From the NCBI GenBank assembly GCA_902764145.1, contig CACWUS010000015.1:1-34472 (forward strand): a stretch of DNA of 34,472 nucleotides, given 5' to 3'. The notes under the pieces are model-generated. The model had not been told where the DNA came from. It saw only the letters and a list, made by a program, of their open reading frames with translations, and made no database searches. Origin of the DNA: an uncultured Erysipelotrichaceae bacterium (GTDB lineage: Bacteria; Bacillota_I; Bacilli_A; RF39; UBA660). The translations under genes and the position numbers were made by a program. Below are positions 25,660 to 33,467 of this stretch, one piece after another (positions within the stretch are counted from its first letter, which is position 1; every line of letters begins with the position of its first letter).

Positions 25660-26916
25660 ATGTTTGCTACATTTAAGCAAATATTTAGATCTTCTAATAA
25701 AGATTTAAGAATAAGAGTTTTATTTACATTAGGAGTTTTATTCATCTTTTCATTAGGTAATGCCATTACTATTCCTGGTATGAACGTTATAAGTGATGAT
25801 ATTGGTTTTTTAGAATTATTTAATGCAATGAGTGGTGGAGGACTTAAACAATTTTCTATTTTTGCATTAGGTGTTATGCCATATATTACAGCATCTATAA
25901 TTGTTCAAATATTACAAATGGATATCATACCATACTTTACAGAACTTAAAGAAATGGGTGAAGAAGGAAGACGTAAGATTGCAAAAATCAATAGATATGC
26001 TGGTTTAGCAATTGCATTTGTTCAAGGATTCTTCTATCCAATGATGTTCTTAGGAAAGGATGCACTTACTACTGCTGGATATTTTAGAGTAGCTCTTATA
26101 TTAACAGCTGGTACAGCATTCTTGTTATGGCTAGGTGATCAAATTACTGATAAAGGAATTGGAAATGGTGTTTCATTGTTGATTATGGCAGGTATTGTAA
26201 ATACTTTACCTAGCATGTTTGTTAGTGCATTTACTTCATTAGTTCCTGATGCTAGTAATGCATTAATTGGATGGTTAAGTTTTGCAGCATTTGTACTTTT
26301 ATATTTAGCTATTATAGTTGGAGTTATATTTGTACAAGAAGCTGAAAGAAGAATACCAATTCAATATTCAAATAGAAGTGCTGGAAGTTATGGTGGACAA
26401 CAAACTTTCTTACCACTTCGTTTAAACTCAGCTGGAGTTATGCCTGTTATCATAGCTAGCGTAATTATGGGTATACCATCAATTCTTACATATTTTGTTA
26501 AGAATGCTAAAGCACTTGCATTTATTAACGGATATTTAACTACTAATAGTACAATTGGATTTATTATCTATATATTATTAATAATTGCATTTACTTATAT
26601 TTATACATTCCTAACAATTAATCCAGAAGAGTTAAGTAAAAATTTAAATAAAAATGGTGGTTACATTCCTGGTATTAGACCTGGAAGTGAAACTAAAAAA
26701 TATATTTCACAAGTTTTAGGAAGAATTACATTTTTAGGAGCTATATTTATTGCTATTATAGCTGCTTTACCAACACTATTTACTAGTTTGACAGGACTTT
26801 CTAATACTATTAAATTAGGAGGTACTTCAATATTAATTGCTGTTGGAGTTATTCTTGAAACTTATAAGCAACTTGAAAGTTCAGTAGCATCAAGAAATTA
26901 TAGTAATAGGAGATAA
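25660..26916 (+). CDS. secY: Protein translocase subunit SecY
   Basis: This is the channel of the Sec system in the cytoplasmic membrane. The 418 residues with about ten membrane segments are near the family's ~430. Visible elements include LFNAMSGGGLKQFSIFALGVMPYITASI, MDIIPYFTELKEMGEEGRRK, GIGNGVSLLIMAGI, EAERRIPIQYSNR, LNSAGVMPVI and GGYIPGIRPGSETKKYI. It sits between rplO and adk in the standard Bacilli order and depends on the ribosomal operon promoter. Confidence 0.98.
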   Translation: MFATFKQIFRSSNKDLRIRVLFTLGVLFIFSLGNAITIPGMNVISDDIGFLELFNAMSGGGLKQFSIFALGVMPYITASIIVQILQMDIIPYFTELKEMGEEGRRKIAKINRYAGLAIAFVQGFFYPMMFLGKDALTTAGYFRVALILTAGTAFLLWLGDQITDKGIGNGVSLLIMAGIVNTLPSMFVSAFTSLVPDASNALIGWLSFAAFVLLYLAIIVGVIFVQEAERRIPIQYSNRSAGSYGGQQTFLPLRLNSAGVMPVIIASVIMGIPSILTYFVKNAKALAFINGYLTTNSTIGFIIYILLIIAFTYIYTFLTINPEELSKNLNKNGGYIPGIRPGSETKKYISQVLGRITFLGAIFIAIIAALPTLFTSLTGLSNTIKLGGTSILIAVGVILETYKQLESSVASRNYSNRR

Positions 26917-26918
26917 TT

Positions 26919-27575
26919 ATGAATTTAATTTTAATTGCACCACCAGCTGCTGGAAAAGGTACTATGGCTAGTCGTCTTCATGATGAACTTGGTCTTGTAT
27001 GTATAAGCGCAGGTGAACTTTTAAGGGGAGTTGACCCAAATACACCTTTGGGAAAACAAATAAGAGATATACAATCTAGAAGAGAACTTGTTAGTGATGA
27101 TATAACTAATGCATTAATGAAAGAAAGACTTATGAAGGATGATATTAAGAATGGATTTGTTCTTGATGGATATCCAAGACATATGCCTCAAGTAGACGCT
27201 GTAAATAAAATGTGTGAAGAATTAAATCTTCATATAGATTATGCAGTATTATTAAATGTTAGTTATGACTTAGCTTTAAAAAGAACTCTTGGTAGACAAA
27301 TTTGTTCAGTATGTAAGGAAACTCACAATGTCTTAACTGGTGTTAATGCACCTAAAGTTGAAGGCAAATGTAATAAATGTGGGGGAGACTTAACTACTAG
27401 AAATGATGATAATGAGGAAACTTTTAAAGCAGGATTTGCAGCATATGAAAAGAATTGTGCTCCTGTAATAGAGTACTATCGTAATAAAGGTATGTTAGTT
27501 GAATTAGATGCTTCAAAAGATCCAGATTATACATTCAACCAATTTAAAGAATTAATAGGAAGTAAAAATGATTAG
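26919..27575 (+). CDS. adk: Adenylate kinase, zinc-LID type, with altered active-site residues
   Basis: Adk equilibrates ATP, ADP and AMP. The 218 residues show SAGELLR (Arg36), LDGYPRH (Arg87), LGRQIC and a zinc LID with Cys129-x2-Cys132 and Cys151-x2-Cys154, so the family is certain. Two positions are unusual. The Walker A loop reads APPAAGKGT, with Ala7 for the usual first Gly. In the catalytic segment RNDDNEETFKAGF, Gly172 stands where the family has an invariant Arg (Arg167 in E. coli). Lys13 is intact. The enzyme may be slower or compensate elsewhere. It overlaps map by 8 nt. Confidence 0.93.
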   Translation: MNLILIAPPAAGKGTMASRLHDELGLVCISAGELLRGVDPNTPLGKQIRDIQSRRELVSDDITNALMKERLMKDDIKNGFVLDGYPRHMPQVDAVNKMCEELNLHIDYAVLLNVSYDLALKRTLGRQICSVCKETHNVLTGVNAPKVEGKCNKCGGDLTTRNDDNEETFKAGFAAYEKNCAPVIEYYRNKGMLVELDASKDPDYTFNQFKELIGSKND

Positions 27576-28317
27576 TATTAAGAGTGAGCAAGAAATAGAA
27601 TATATGAAAGTTGCAGGTAAGATTGCTTATGATTTATTAATGAGTCTTAAGGATATTATTAAACCTGGAATTACTACAAAGGAAATTGATAAATATGCAT
27701 ATGACTTTATTACAAGTCATGATGCAACACCAGCATTTCTTGACTATGAAGGATACCCTGCATCAACTTGTATCAGTATTAATGATATGGTTGTTCATGG
27801 TATCCCAGATGATACTAAAATAAAAGAAGGAGATATAGTCTCAGTAGATACTGGTGCTATATACAAAGGATACTACTCAGATACAGCTTATACCTATATA
27901 GTTGGTAGAGTTGATATGAAAACTGAGAAGTTAGTTAGAGATACAAGAAAAGCTTTATATGATGGTATTTCTAAAGTAAAAGCAGGTGCTAAACTAAATG
28001 ATGTTTGTAAAGCAATTGGTGAAGTTGCCAAGAGAAATGGTTATGGAGTTTTTGAAGTATTAACTGGCCATGGAGTTGGTAAGACACTTCATGAAGATCC
28101 ATATATCCCTAACTATAATAATCATGAGAGTGAGGGAATTATACTGAAGGAAGGAATGACTTTAGCTATAGAACCAATGTTTAGTTTAGGTACTAAAGAA
28201 GTGTGGCTTCTTCCAGATGATTGGGGAATTATTACTAGAGATGGAAGTAATGCAGCGCACTTTGAACATACAGTGCTTGTAACCCATGATGGTTATGAGA
28301 TATTAACAGGAGAGTGA
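27568..28317 (+). CDS. map: Methionine aminopeptidase, type I
   Basis: Removes the initiator Met from nascent proteins using two metal ions. The 249 residues are standard for type Ia. The metal ligands are visible: SVDTGAIYKGYYSDTAYT (both Asp), TGHGVGKTLHEDP (His), EPMFSLG (Glu) and HFEHTVLVT (Glu). The stop is TGA and lies in frame with the infA ATG 3 nt later; reading TGA as Trp would fuse the two proteins, which argues for the standard code. Confidence 0.98.
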   Translation: MISIKSEQEIEYMKVAGKIAYDLLMSLKDIIKPGITTKEIDKYAYDFITSHDATPAFLDYEGYPASTCISINDMVVHGIPDDTKIKEGDIVSVDTGAIYKGYYSDTAYTYIVGRVDMKTEKLVRDTRKALYDGISKVKAGAKLNDVCKAIGEVAKRNGYGVFEVLTGHGVGKTLHEDPYIPNYNNHESEGIILKEGMTLAIEPMFSLGTKEVWLLPDDWGIITRDGSNAAHFEHTVLVTHDGYEILTGE

Positions 28318-28320
28318 GAA

Positions 28321-28542
28321 ATGGCCAAGGAAAAAGACGGTTATATTGAACTTGAAGGAAAGGTACTAGAAGTAATACCTGGAGGAGACTTTAAGGTACA
28401 ACTTGATAATGGGCACATAGTAATAGCTCGTGTTTCTGGGAAAATGCGTTTGAACATGATTCGTATTTATCCAGGTGATACAGTGCTTATGGAAGTACCA
28501 ATATGTGATTTAACACACGGGCGTATAATTTATAGAAAGTAA
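28321..28542 (+). CDS. infA: Translation initiation factor IF-1
   Basis: 73 residues, an OB-fold protein that blocks the 30S A site during initiation. [50 protein letters not shown] and [10 protein letters not shown] fit the family. It starts 3 nt after map and relies on GGAGAGTGAG at the map end as its ribosome binding site. Confidence 0.97.
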   Translation: MAKEKDGYIELEGKVLEVIPGGDFKVQLDNGHIVIARVSGKMRLNMIRIYPGDTVLMEVPICDLTHGRIIYRK

Positions 28543-28555
28543 TGGAGGGATTAAA

Positions 28556-28669
28556 GTGAAAGTAAGACCATCAGTAAAAAAGATTTGCGATAAATGCAAA
28601 ATTATTAAAAGAAACGGAAAAGTTTGGGTAATTTGTGAAAATCCTAAACATAAACAAAGACAAGGTTAA
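28556..28669 (+). CDS. rpmJ: 50S ribosomal protein L36 (GTG start)
   Basis: A short gene with a GTG start, preceded by GGAGGG 6 nt upstream. It encodes [20 protein letters not shown] and onward for 37 residues, the standard L36 length. The zinc ligands Cys11, Cys14, Cys27 and His32 are all present. It stands between infA and rpsM in the canonical position. Confidence 0.97.
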   Translation: MKVRPSVKKICDKCKIIKRNGKVWVICENPKHKQRQG

Positions 28670-28682
28670 GTAGGAGGAAAAT

Positions 28683-29048
28683 ATGGCACGTATTAAAAAT
28701 ATTGACTTACCAAAAAATAAAAGAATTGTAGTAGCACTTACTTACATTTATGGAATTGGTCCTGCTAGAGCTCATGATATTTGTACAGCTGCTAAAGTAT
28801 CAGAAGATACAAGAACTGATAATTTAACTGTTGAAGAAATTAATCGTTTAAGAGCTGAAGCTGACAAGTACGTTTTAGTTGGAGACTTAAAAAGAGAAGT
28901 TGAAATGAATATTAAGACTAAAATGGAAATTAATTCATATCAAGGAACAAGACATAAAAAAGGCTTACCAGTAAGAGGTCAACATACTAGTAGAAATGCT
29001 AGAACTCGTAAAGGTAAAGGTAAGACTATTGCTAATAAGAAGAAATAG
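28683..29048 (+). CDS. rpsM: 30S ribosomal protein S13
   Basis: 121 residues. S13 in the 30S head contacts P-site tRNA and L5. [20 protein letters not shown] and [11 protein letters not shown] at the start, and the basic [18 protein letters not shown] at the end, are typical. The site TAGGAGGAAA precedes the ATG, and rpsK follows after 12 nt. Confidence 0.98.
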   Translation: MARIKNIDLPKNKRIVVALTYIYGIGPARAHDICTAAKVSEDTRTDNLTVEEINRLRAEADKYVLVGDLKREVEMNIKTKMEINSYQGTRHKKGLPVRGQHTSRNARTRKGKGKTIANKKK

Positions 29049-29060
29049 GAGGGATAACTT

Positions 29061-29444
29061 ATGGCTTATAATAGAAGAAAAAGAAAAGCAAAGAGAGATA
29101 TCACTGAAGGTCAAGCACATATTCACTCTACATTTAATAACACTATCGTAACTATTACTGATAATGAAGGTGGAGTTATTAGTTGGGCATCTTCAGGAAC
29201 AGTTGGTTTTAAAGGTAGTAAAAAGAAAACTCCTTTTGCTGCTGGAATGAGTGCTGAAGCTGCTGGAAAAGCTGCTTATGACACTGGAATTAGAAAAGTA
29301 GAAGTTTTTGTTAAAGGAATTGGTCAAGGTCGTGAAACAGCTGTTAGAAGTTTACAAACTGCAGGATTAGAAATTACAGCTATCAATGATGTAACACCAG
29401 TACCACATAACGGATGCAGACCACCTAAGAGAAGACGTGTATAG
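29061..29444 (+). CDS. rpsK: 30S ribosomal protein S11
   Basis: 127 residues. S11 belongs to the 30S platform. [34 protein letters not shown] and [16 protein letters not shown] are diagnostic. It follows rpsM behind TAGGAGGG. Confidence 0.98.
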   Translation: MAYNRRKRKAKRDITEGQAHIHSTFNNTIVTITDNEGGVISWASSGTVGFKGSKKKTPFAAGMSAEAAGKAAYDTGIRKVEVFVKGIGQGRETAVRSLQTAGLEITAINDVTPVPHNGCRPPKRRRV

Positions 29445-29468
29445 TAATAAGGAAGGGGAATAATTATA

Positions 29469-30416
29469 ATGTTAAAATTTATTAAACCAGACTATAAAGT
29501 TAATGAATATGTTGAAAGTAATTATTATGGAAAATTTGTTTTAGAACCACTTGAAAGAGGTTTTGGAACTACTATAGGTAATGCTCTTAGAAGAGTTATG
29601 TTATCAAGTTTAGAAGGAAGTGCAATTACTGACATTAAAATTGAAGGAGTAATGCATGAATTCCAAAAAGTAGATGGAATTGTTGAAGATGTTACAGAGA
29701 TAATTCTTAATCTTAAAAAATTAGTATTAAAAAATCATAGTGAAAGTGATCAAGTATTACATTTAAAAGCTAATAAAGAAGGAGAAGTATACGCATCAGC
29801 TATTGAAAAAAATGCAGAAGTTGAAATTATCAATCCTGATTTACTAATTGCTACACTTTCAAAAGGTGGAGTACTTGATATGACTATGACTGTATCAAAT
29901 GGTCGTGGATATGTTGATGGAAAAGAAAATGCTAAGGCTGTTGCTGATGTAGTAGGAGCTATTGGTATAGATTCATTATATAGTCCAATTGAAAGAGTAA
30001 GTTATGAAGTTGAAAGTGCTCGTGTTGGACAAAGCGATAATTATGATAAATTAACATTAAATGTATGGACAAATGGTAGTATTAAACCTGAAGAAGCAGT
30101 TGCAAGAGCAGCTAAGATTATCATTGATCACTTTGAAGTGTTAACTGATAAACATAATTTAACTGGTCTTGAAAGTGTGCTTGCTGATAAAGAAGAAGAT
30201 TCTGTTCAAAAGACATTAGAAACTCCTATTGAAGAATTAGATTTATCAGTAAGAGCATATAATTGCTTAAAGAGAGATGCTATTCATACATTACAAGATT
30301 TAACATCTAAGAGTGAATCTGAAATGATGAAGATTAGAAATCTTGGTAAGAAATCATTAAAAGAAGTATTAGACAAAGTAAGAGATATGGGACTTAAGTT
30401 CCGTGATGAAGATTAG
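29469..30416 (+). CDS. rpoA: RNA polymerase alpha subunit
   Basis: 315 residues, standard. The N-terminal dimerisation domain shows GKFVLEPLERGFGTTIGNALRRVMLSSLEG and IKIEGVMHEF. The C-terminal domain, with LSVRAYNCLKRDAIHTLQDL and IRNLGKKSLKEV, contacts UP elements and activators. The ATG follows AAGGAAGGGG at 14 nt, a rather long spacing, with GGGGAAT nearer. It is followed by rplQ after 9 nt. Confidence 0.98.
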   Translation: MLKFIKPDYKVNEYVESNYYGKFVLEPLERGFGTTIGNALRRVMLSSLEGSAITDIKIEGVMHEFQKVDGIVEDVTEIILNLKKLVLKNHSESDQVLHLKANKEGEVYASAIEKNAEVEIINPDLLIATLSKGGVLDMTMTVSNGRGYVDGKENAKAVADVVGAIGIDSLYSPIERVSYEVESARVGQSDNYDKLTLNVWTNGSIKPEEAVARAAKIIIDHFEVLTDKHNLTGLESVLADKEEDSVQKTLETPIEELDLSVRAYNCLKRDAIHTLQDLTSKSESEMMKIRNLGKKSLKEVLDKVRDMGLKFRDED

Positions 30417-30425
30417 GAGGCAAGA

Positions 30426-30770
30426 ATGGCACTATATAGAAAATTAAATAGAGAGACTCGTGTAAGAAGAAGTATTCTTTCTAGTTTAACTAAAGATGTT
30501 CTTGAAAATGGGCATGTAGAAACTACTGAAGAAAGAGCTAAAGAAGTTCGTAAATTTGTAGATAAAATGATTACATATGCTAAAAAGGGAGATTTAGGTT
30601 CTAGAAGAAAAGCACTTGCATTCTTAAATAACGATAAAGATTTAACTAAAAAATTATTTGAAGAATATGCTGTTACTTACAAAGATAGAAATGGTGGATA
30701 TACTAGAATAATTAAGTTAAAAGAAAGAATTGGAGACGACGCTTTAATAGTACGTCTTGAATTAGTATAA
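30426..30770 (+). CDS. rplQ: 50S ribosomal protein L17
   Basis: 114 residues, last gene of the alpha operon. L17 lies near the tunnel exit. LNRETRVRRSILSSLTKDVL, GHVETTEERAKEVRKFVDKM and NGGYTRIIKLKERIGDDALI are typical. It begins behind TAGGAGG and is closed by a terminator directly after its stop. Confidence 0.98.
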   Translation: MALYRKLNRETRVRRSILSSLTKDVLENGHVETTEERAKEVRKFVDKMITYAKKGDLGSRRKALAFLNNDKDLTKKLFEEYAVTYKDRNGGYTRIIKLKERIGDDALIVRLELV

Positions 30771-30772
30771 TT

Positions 30773-30793
30773 AGGTTGTTTAACAACCTTTTT
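30773..30793 (+). terminator. Intrinsic terminator of the ribosomal operon
   Basis: AGGTTG and CAACCT pair around TTTAA, followed by five T, starting 2 nt after the rplQ stop. Confidence 0.85.
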
Positions 30794-30876
30794 ATTTGTG
30801 TAAAATTATTGTATAATTATTAGTTATAATAATAGATTATGAATAAAAATGTTATAATCAAATTAGGAGGAATACT

Positions 30877-31083
30877 ATGGCATTTAATTTATTTAAAAAA
30901 TCTCTACCTAATAATGATAATAAAAATCCTAAATTTAAGGATGTGGAACAAAAGGATGATGAATTAACTGAAGAAGAATTAGAACATGTAGGCGGAAACT
31001 ACAATGAATTAGAATTTGAAGAAGCACAAAGAGTGGGTAGAAAATTAAAAGAAGAAGAGATTGAAATGTTTAAAAGAAGATAA
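30877..31083 (+). CDS. Small acidic protein of unknown function
   Basis: This 68-residue ORF has a good AGGAGG site 7 nt before its ATG, a TATAAT at 30853 (no clear -35) and its own terminator, so it is probably real. I do not recognise the family. The sequence is highly charged (mostly Glu, Lys, Asp) and has no membrane segment. DELTEEELEHVGGNYN at about 28-43 recalls the double-glycine leaders of bacteriocins and other RiPPs, but is one residue short of the usual spacing, and the remaining 27 residues are charged and lack cysteine or glycine richness. A small regulatory or scaffold protein is just as possible. No exporter or processing gene is adjacent. Confidence 0.6.
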   Translation: MAFNLFKKSLPNNDNKNPKFKDVEQKDDELTEEELEHVGGNYNELEFEEAQRVGRKLKEEEIEMFKRR

Positions 31084-31106
31084 AGGATTACTTAGTAATC
31101 TTTTTT
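31083..31106 (+). terminator. Intrinsic terminator after the small acidic ORF
   Basis: GATTAC and GTAATC pair around TTA, extended by AA/TT and a G-T pair, followed by six T. Confidence 0.8.
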
Positions 31107-31121
31107 GATGATTAAAAATGC

Positions 31122-31150
31122 TTTAAAATAATAATTAAATGTTGTATAAT
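31122..31150 (+). promoter_or_regulatory. Likely promoter of the CtpA-type protease gene
   Basis: TTTAAA (31122-31127) and TATAAT (31145-31150) are 17 bp apart, about 30 nt upstream of the ATG at 31180. Confidence 0.5.
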
Positions 31151-31179
31151 TACATATAGAATAGAAAAGTGGTGAACGT

Positions 31180-32430
31180 ATGAAAGAAACAAAAAATAAA
31201 AAGACAGAGGAAGTTAAAAAGAAAACAATAAAGAAAGCACCTAGAAGAACTAAACAGTCTGAAGAGATAGAAATTGTTAATAAGTCAGTTGATTTCAATC
31301 TATTAGAAGTCGTTATAATTATATTAATAACTGGTATTGTAGTAAGTATTGCTAGTGGATTAATAGTTTATAACAATTATGATAAGTTAAGTATTAAAGA
31401 ATCAACTAATAATAATGAATTATCTGAATTTATTGAAAGTTATAATCATATTGTTGATAGTTATGTAGAAGAAGTTAATAAAAAAGAATTAATAGAGGCA
31501 GCTATTGAAGGTATGTATAATCATTTAAATGATGGATATAGTATGTATTTAGATGTAGATAATACTAATGATTTAGAAGAACAATTAACTGGTGAATATA
31601 CTGGTGTAGGTATTGAGATCAGAACTGATGTAAAAGAAAATAATGTTTATGAAACAGTAATTAATAGGGTATTTGAAGATACTCCTGCTAAGAGAGCTGG
31701 ATTAAAAGAAGGAGACATAATATTAAAAATAGATGGGCAAGATGTAATTGATGCAGCATTCATAGCAGATACAATTAAAAAAGGTAATAAGGAATCATAT
31801 GAAATAACTTATAAGAGAAATGGAAAAGAACATACTGTAACATTAGTTAGAGAAAGAGTATATATAAATTCTGTAACAAGTAAAACATATGATAATATAG
31901 GATATATTAAGGTAGAAACTTTTTCTGCTACTACTGAAGAACAAATTAGAGCATCTATTAATAGTTTTGATAAAAAAGTAACATCTTTAGTAATTGATCT
32001 TAGAGATAATACAGGAGGATATTTAAGTGCTGCTGAAGATGTGTCTGAACTATTTTTAGAAAGAGGTAGTGTAATATATCAATTAAAAGATAAAAATGGA
32101 AAAATAACTAAATATGAAGCTAAGAGTGGAGTGTTAAGAAGTTTTGATAAAATAGCAATTATAATAAATTCAGGAAGTGCTTCTGCTTCTGAAATATTAA
32201 CATTAGCATTAAAAGAAAACCTTAATGCAATAGTAGTTGGTACTAAGTCATATGGAAAAGGAACTGTGCAAGAAACTAATGTATTAAGTAGTGGAGCTAT
32301 GGTAAAATATACAACATCTTATTGGTTAGGGCCAAAAGGCACATCTATTAATAATGAAGGAATAATACCTGATATTGAAGTTAGTGATGTTGATAAACAA
32401 TTAGATTCAGCAATAAAAGCGGTTAAATAA
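31180..32430 (+). CDS. CtpA-type carboxy-terminal processing protease (S41)
   Basis: The 416-residue protein has a very basic cytoplasmic start, a membrane anchor at about 43-68 and an outer part, so it acts outside the membrane. A PDZ domain lies at about 118-205 (LTGEYTGVGIEI, AKRAGLKEGDIILKIDG). The S41 catalytic domain follows with LRDNTGGYLSAA, NSGSASASEI and KSYGKGTVQE. Ser335 and Lys360 are 25 residues apart, as in E. coli Prc, and form the expected dyad. Members cut proteins from their C-terminus; in spore formers related enzymes work in sigma factor signalling, in others in envelope quality control. It has its own promoter and terminator. Confidence 0.95.
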   Translation: MKETKNKKTEEVKKKTIKKAPRRTKQSEEIEIVNKSVDFNLLEVVIIILITGIVVSIASGLIVYNNYDKLSIKESTNNNELSEFIESYNHIVDSYVEEVNKKELIEAAIEGMYNHLNDGYSMYLDVDNTNDLEEQLTGEYTGVGIEIRTDVKENNVYETVINRVFEDTPAKRAGLKEGDIILKIDGQDVIDAAFIADTIKKGNKESYEITYKRNGKEHTVTLVRERVYINSVTSKTYDNIGYIKVETFSATTEEQIRASINSFDKKVTSLVIDLRDNTGGYLSAAEDVSELFLERGSVIYQLKDKNGKITKYEAKSGVLRSFDKIAIIINSGSASASEILTLALKENLNAIVVGTKSYGKGTVQETNVLSSGAMVKYTTSYWLGPKGTSINNEGIIPDIEVSDVDKQLDSAIKAVK

Positions 32431-32439
32431 TCGCTTTTT
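32415..32439 (+). terminator. Intrinsic terminator after the CtpA-type gene
   Basis: AAAAGCGGTT pairs with AATCGCTTTT around AAAT (one G-T pair), ending in five T. It overlaps the last codons and stop of the gene. Confidence 0.8.
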
Positions 32440-32518
32440 ACTTTACACTAAAATATTTAGATTATTTGCAAGTGGAATATATAATATGATAAAATACTAC
32501 TAGGATTGAGGTGTCTTA

Positions 32519-33052
32519 ATGGATAAATTAAAGATTGGAGACACACTTGTAATTCATTGCTATAAACATAATGGAGTAATATATGAGTCATCTAGAGTTG
32601 CATATGTTCTTGATATTAAAGATGATTATATAGTCTTAGGTGATGAAAATGTATTAATTACTAAACAAGATGGAAGAACTTGGCATACTAAGGGTTCCGC
32701 AATAATGTTTTTTTACAAAAGTAGATGGTTTAATGTAATAGCTCAATTAAAGGAAGATGGAATATTTTACTATTGTAATATAGCTAGTCCTTTTGTGATT
32801 GATGACAATGCTCTAAAATATATTGATTATGATTTAGATTTAAGAGTATTTAGTGATGGAGCATTCAAAATACTTGATAGAAATGAGTATAATTATCATA
32901 AAAAACTAATGAATTATCCTGATGAGATTAATTACATAATAAAGGAAGAATTATCTTCATTAATTGAAATGAAAAAAGCAGGTGTATTTCCATTTGATAA
33001 GGAAATAATTAAACATTATTATGATATTTTTCAAGAAATTAAAAAGAAATAG
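32519..33052 (+). CDS. ntdP: DUF402 nucleoside tri-/diphosphate phosphatase (NtdP-like)
   Basis: The 177 residues match the DUF402/NtdP (YgaC) family through most of their length: SYKH-like CYKHNG, DGRTWHTKGSAIMFFYKSRWFNVIAQL, DGIFYYCNIASPFVIDDNALKYIDYDLDLRVF and DEYNYHKKLMNYPDEI. Characterised relatives hydrolyse nucleoside tri- and diphosphates in a divalent-metal-dependent way; the Asp-rich KYIDYDLDLRVF segment would hold the metal. The start has TTGAGGTG upstream. A weak promoter, TTGCAA (32466) with TAAAAT (32490) at 18 bp, is possible. It is a single-gene unit between two terminators, just upstream of the rRNA locus. Confidence 0.88.
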   Translation: MDKLKIGDTLVIHCYKHNGVIYESSRVAYVLDIKDDYIVLGDENVLITKQDGRTWHTKGSAIMFFYKSRWFNVIAQLKEDGIFYYCNIASPFVIDDNALKYIDYDLDLRVFSDGAFKILDRNEYNYHKKLMNYPDEINYIIKEELSSLIEMKKAGVFPFDKEIIKHYYDIFQEIKKK

Positions 33053-33086
33053 TATATTTTTAGAATCAATATCATATAATAAATAG

Positions 33087-33112
33087 AAAAGTATTTTAAA
33101 AGATACTTTTTT
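33087..33112 (+). terminator. Intrinsic terminator between ntdP and the rRNA locus
   Basis: AAAAGTAT and ATACTTTT pair around TTTAAAAG, followed by further T. It shields the rRNA promoters from read-through. Confidence 0.8.
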
Positions 33113-33160
33113 ATTTTGTGAAGAAAGAAGATTTACAAAAAAAGAAATAAAATTCAAAAA

Positions 33161-33204
33161 AAGTTGTTGACAATAAAAAAACAAAGTGTTATATTATTGG
33201 AGCA
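33161..33204 (+). repeat. First copy of a duplicated rRNA promoter unit
   Basis: AAGTTGTTGAC, TGTTATATTAT and GAGCA occur at identical spacing here and at 33320-33363, an offset of 159 bp. The sequence between these blocks differs, so the blocks are conserved by function or the duplication is old. Confidence 0.8.
33167..33195 (+). promoter_or_regulatory. rRNA promoter P1
   Basis: A consensus TTGACA (33167-33172) and TATATT (33190-33195) are 17 bp apart with TG before the -10. The surrounding unit recurs exactly 159 bp downstream as P2. A CACTT-GAGAA-AAGTG hairpin (33203-33217) lies at the predicted transcript start. Confidence 0.8.
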
Positions 33205-33319
33205 CTTGAGAAAAGTGGAAAATTAAATATAGCATGTTTTTTACAGTTAATTTTGTATTTTGAAGGCGTAAAAACCTAAAAAAAACAAATTATGTAAAAA
33301 AAGTAAAAAAATTGTAAAA

Positions 33320-33363
33320 AAGTTGTTGACTTTACAATTTGAAAATGTTATATTATATGAGCA
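33320..33363 (+). repeat. Second copy of a duplicated rRNA promoter unit
   Basis: The same three blocks as in the first copy occur at the same internal spacing, and they frame promoter P2. Confidence 0.8.
33326..33354 (+). promoter_or_regulatory. rRNA promoter P2
   Basis: TTGACT (33326-33331) and TATATT (33349-33354) are 17 bp apart with TG before the -10. The expected start near 33361 falls at a hairpin CAACCGC-GAGAA-GTGGTTG (33362-33380), whose loop is the same as in the P1 hairpin. Confidence 0.8.
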
Positions 33364-33384
33364 ACCGCGAGAAGTGGTTGAAAA

Positions 33385-33399
33385 TGATCTTTGAAAACT
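33385..33399 (+). promoter_or_regulatory. BoxA-like rRNA antitermination site
   Basis: TGATCTTTGAAAACT resembles the boxA element of Bacilli rRNA leaders (TGTTCTTTGAAAACT-like). It would load the Nus factor complex on rRNA transcripts from both promoters. Confidence 0.6.
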
Positions 33400-33442
33400 A
33401 AGTAAAATAATGAGTTTTGTAGACAGGATTAAAAATGAAATC

Positions 33443-33466
33443 AATTCTTTAACAATAAAAAGAATT
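33443..33466 (+). other. Hairpin just upstream of 16S rRNA
   Basis: AATTCTTT (33443-33450) pairs with AAAGAATT (33459-33466), ending two bases before the presumed 16S 5' end. It may be a local fold of the leader or part of the precursor processing region. Apart from the promoters, boxA and this hairpin, I see nothing else in the 33113-33467 gap. Confidence 0.45.
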
Positions 33467-33467
33467 T

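Noticed and set aside
28315-28320. TGA read as Trp (Mycoplasma code), fusing map and infA
   Set aside because: Both proteins have their normal ends, and TGA also closes the CotH-like gene at the expected overlap with the VTC gene.
33247-33444. Minus-strand frame in the rRNA leader
   Set aside because: It covers the P2 promoter, boxA and leader; no ribosome binding site; AT-rich chance frame.
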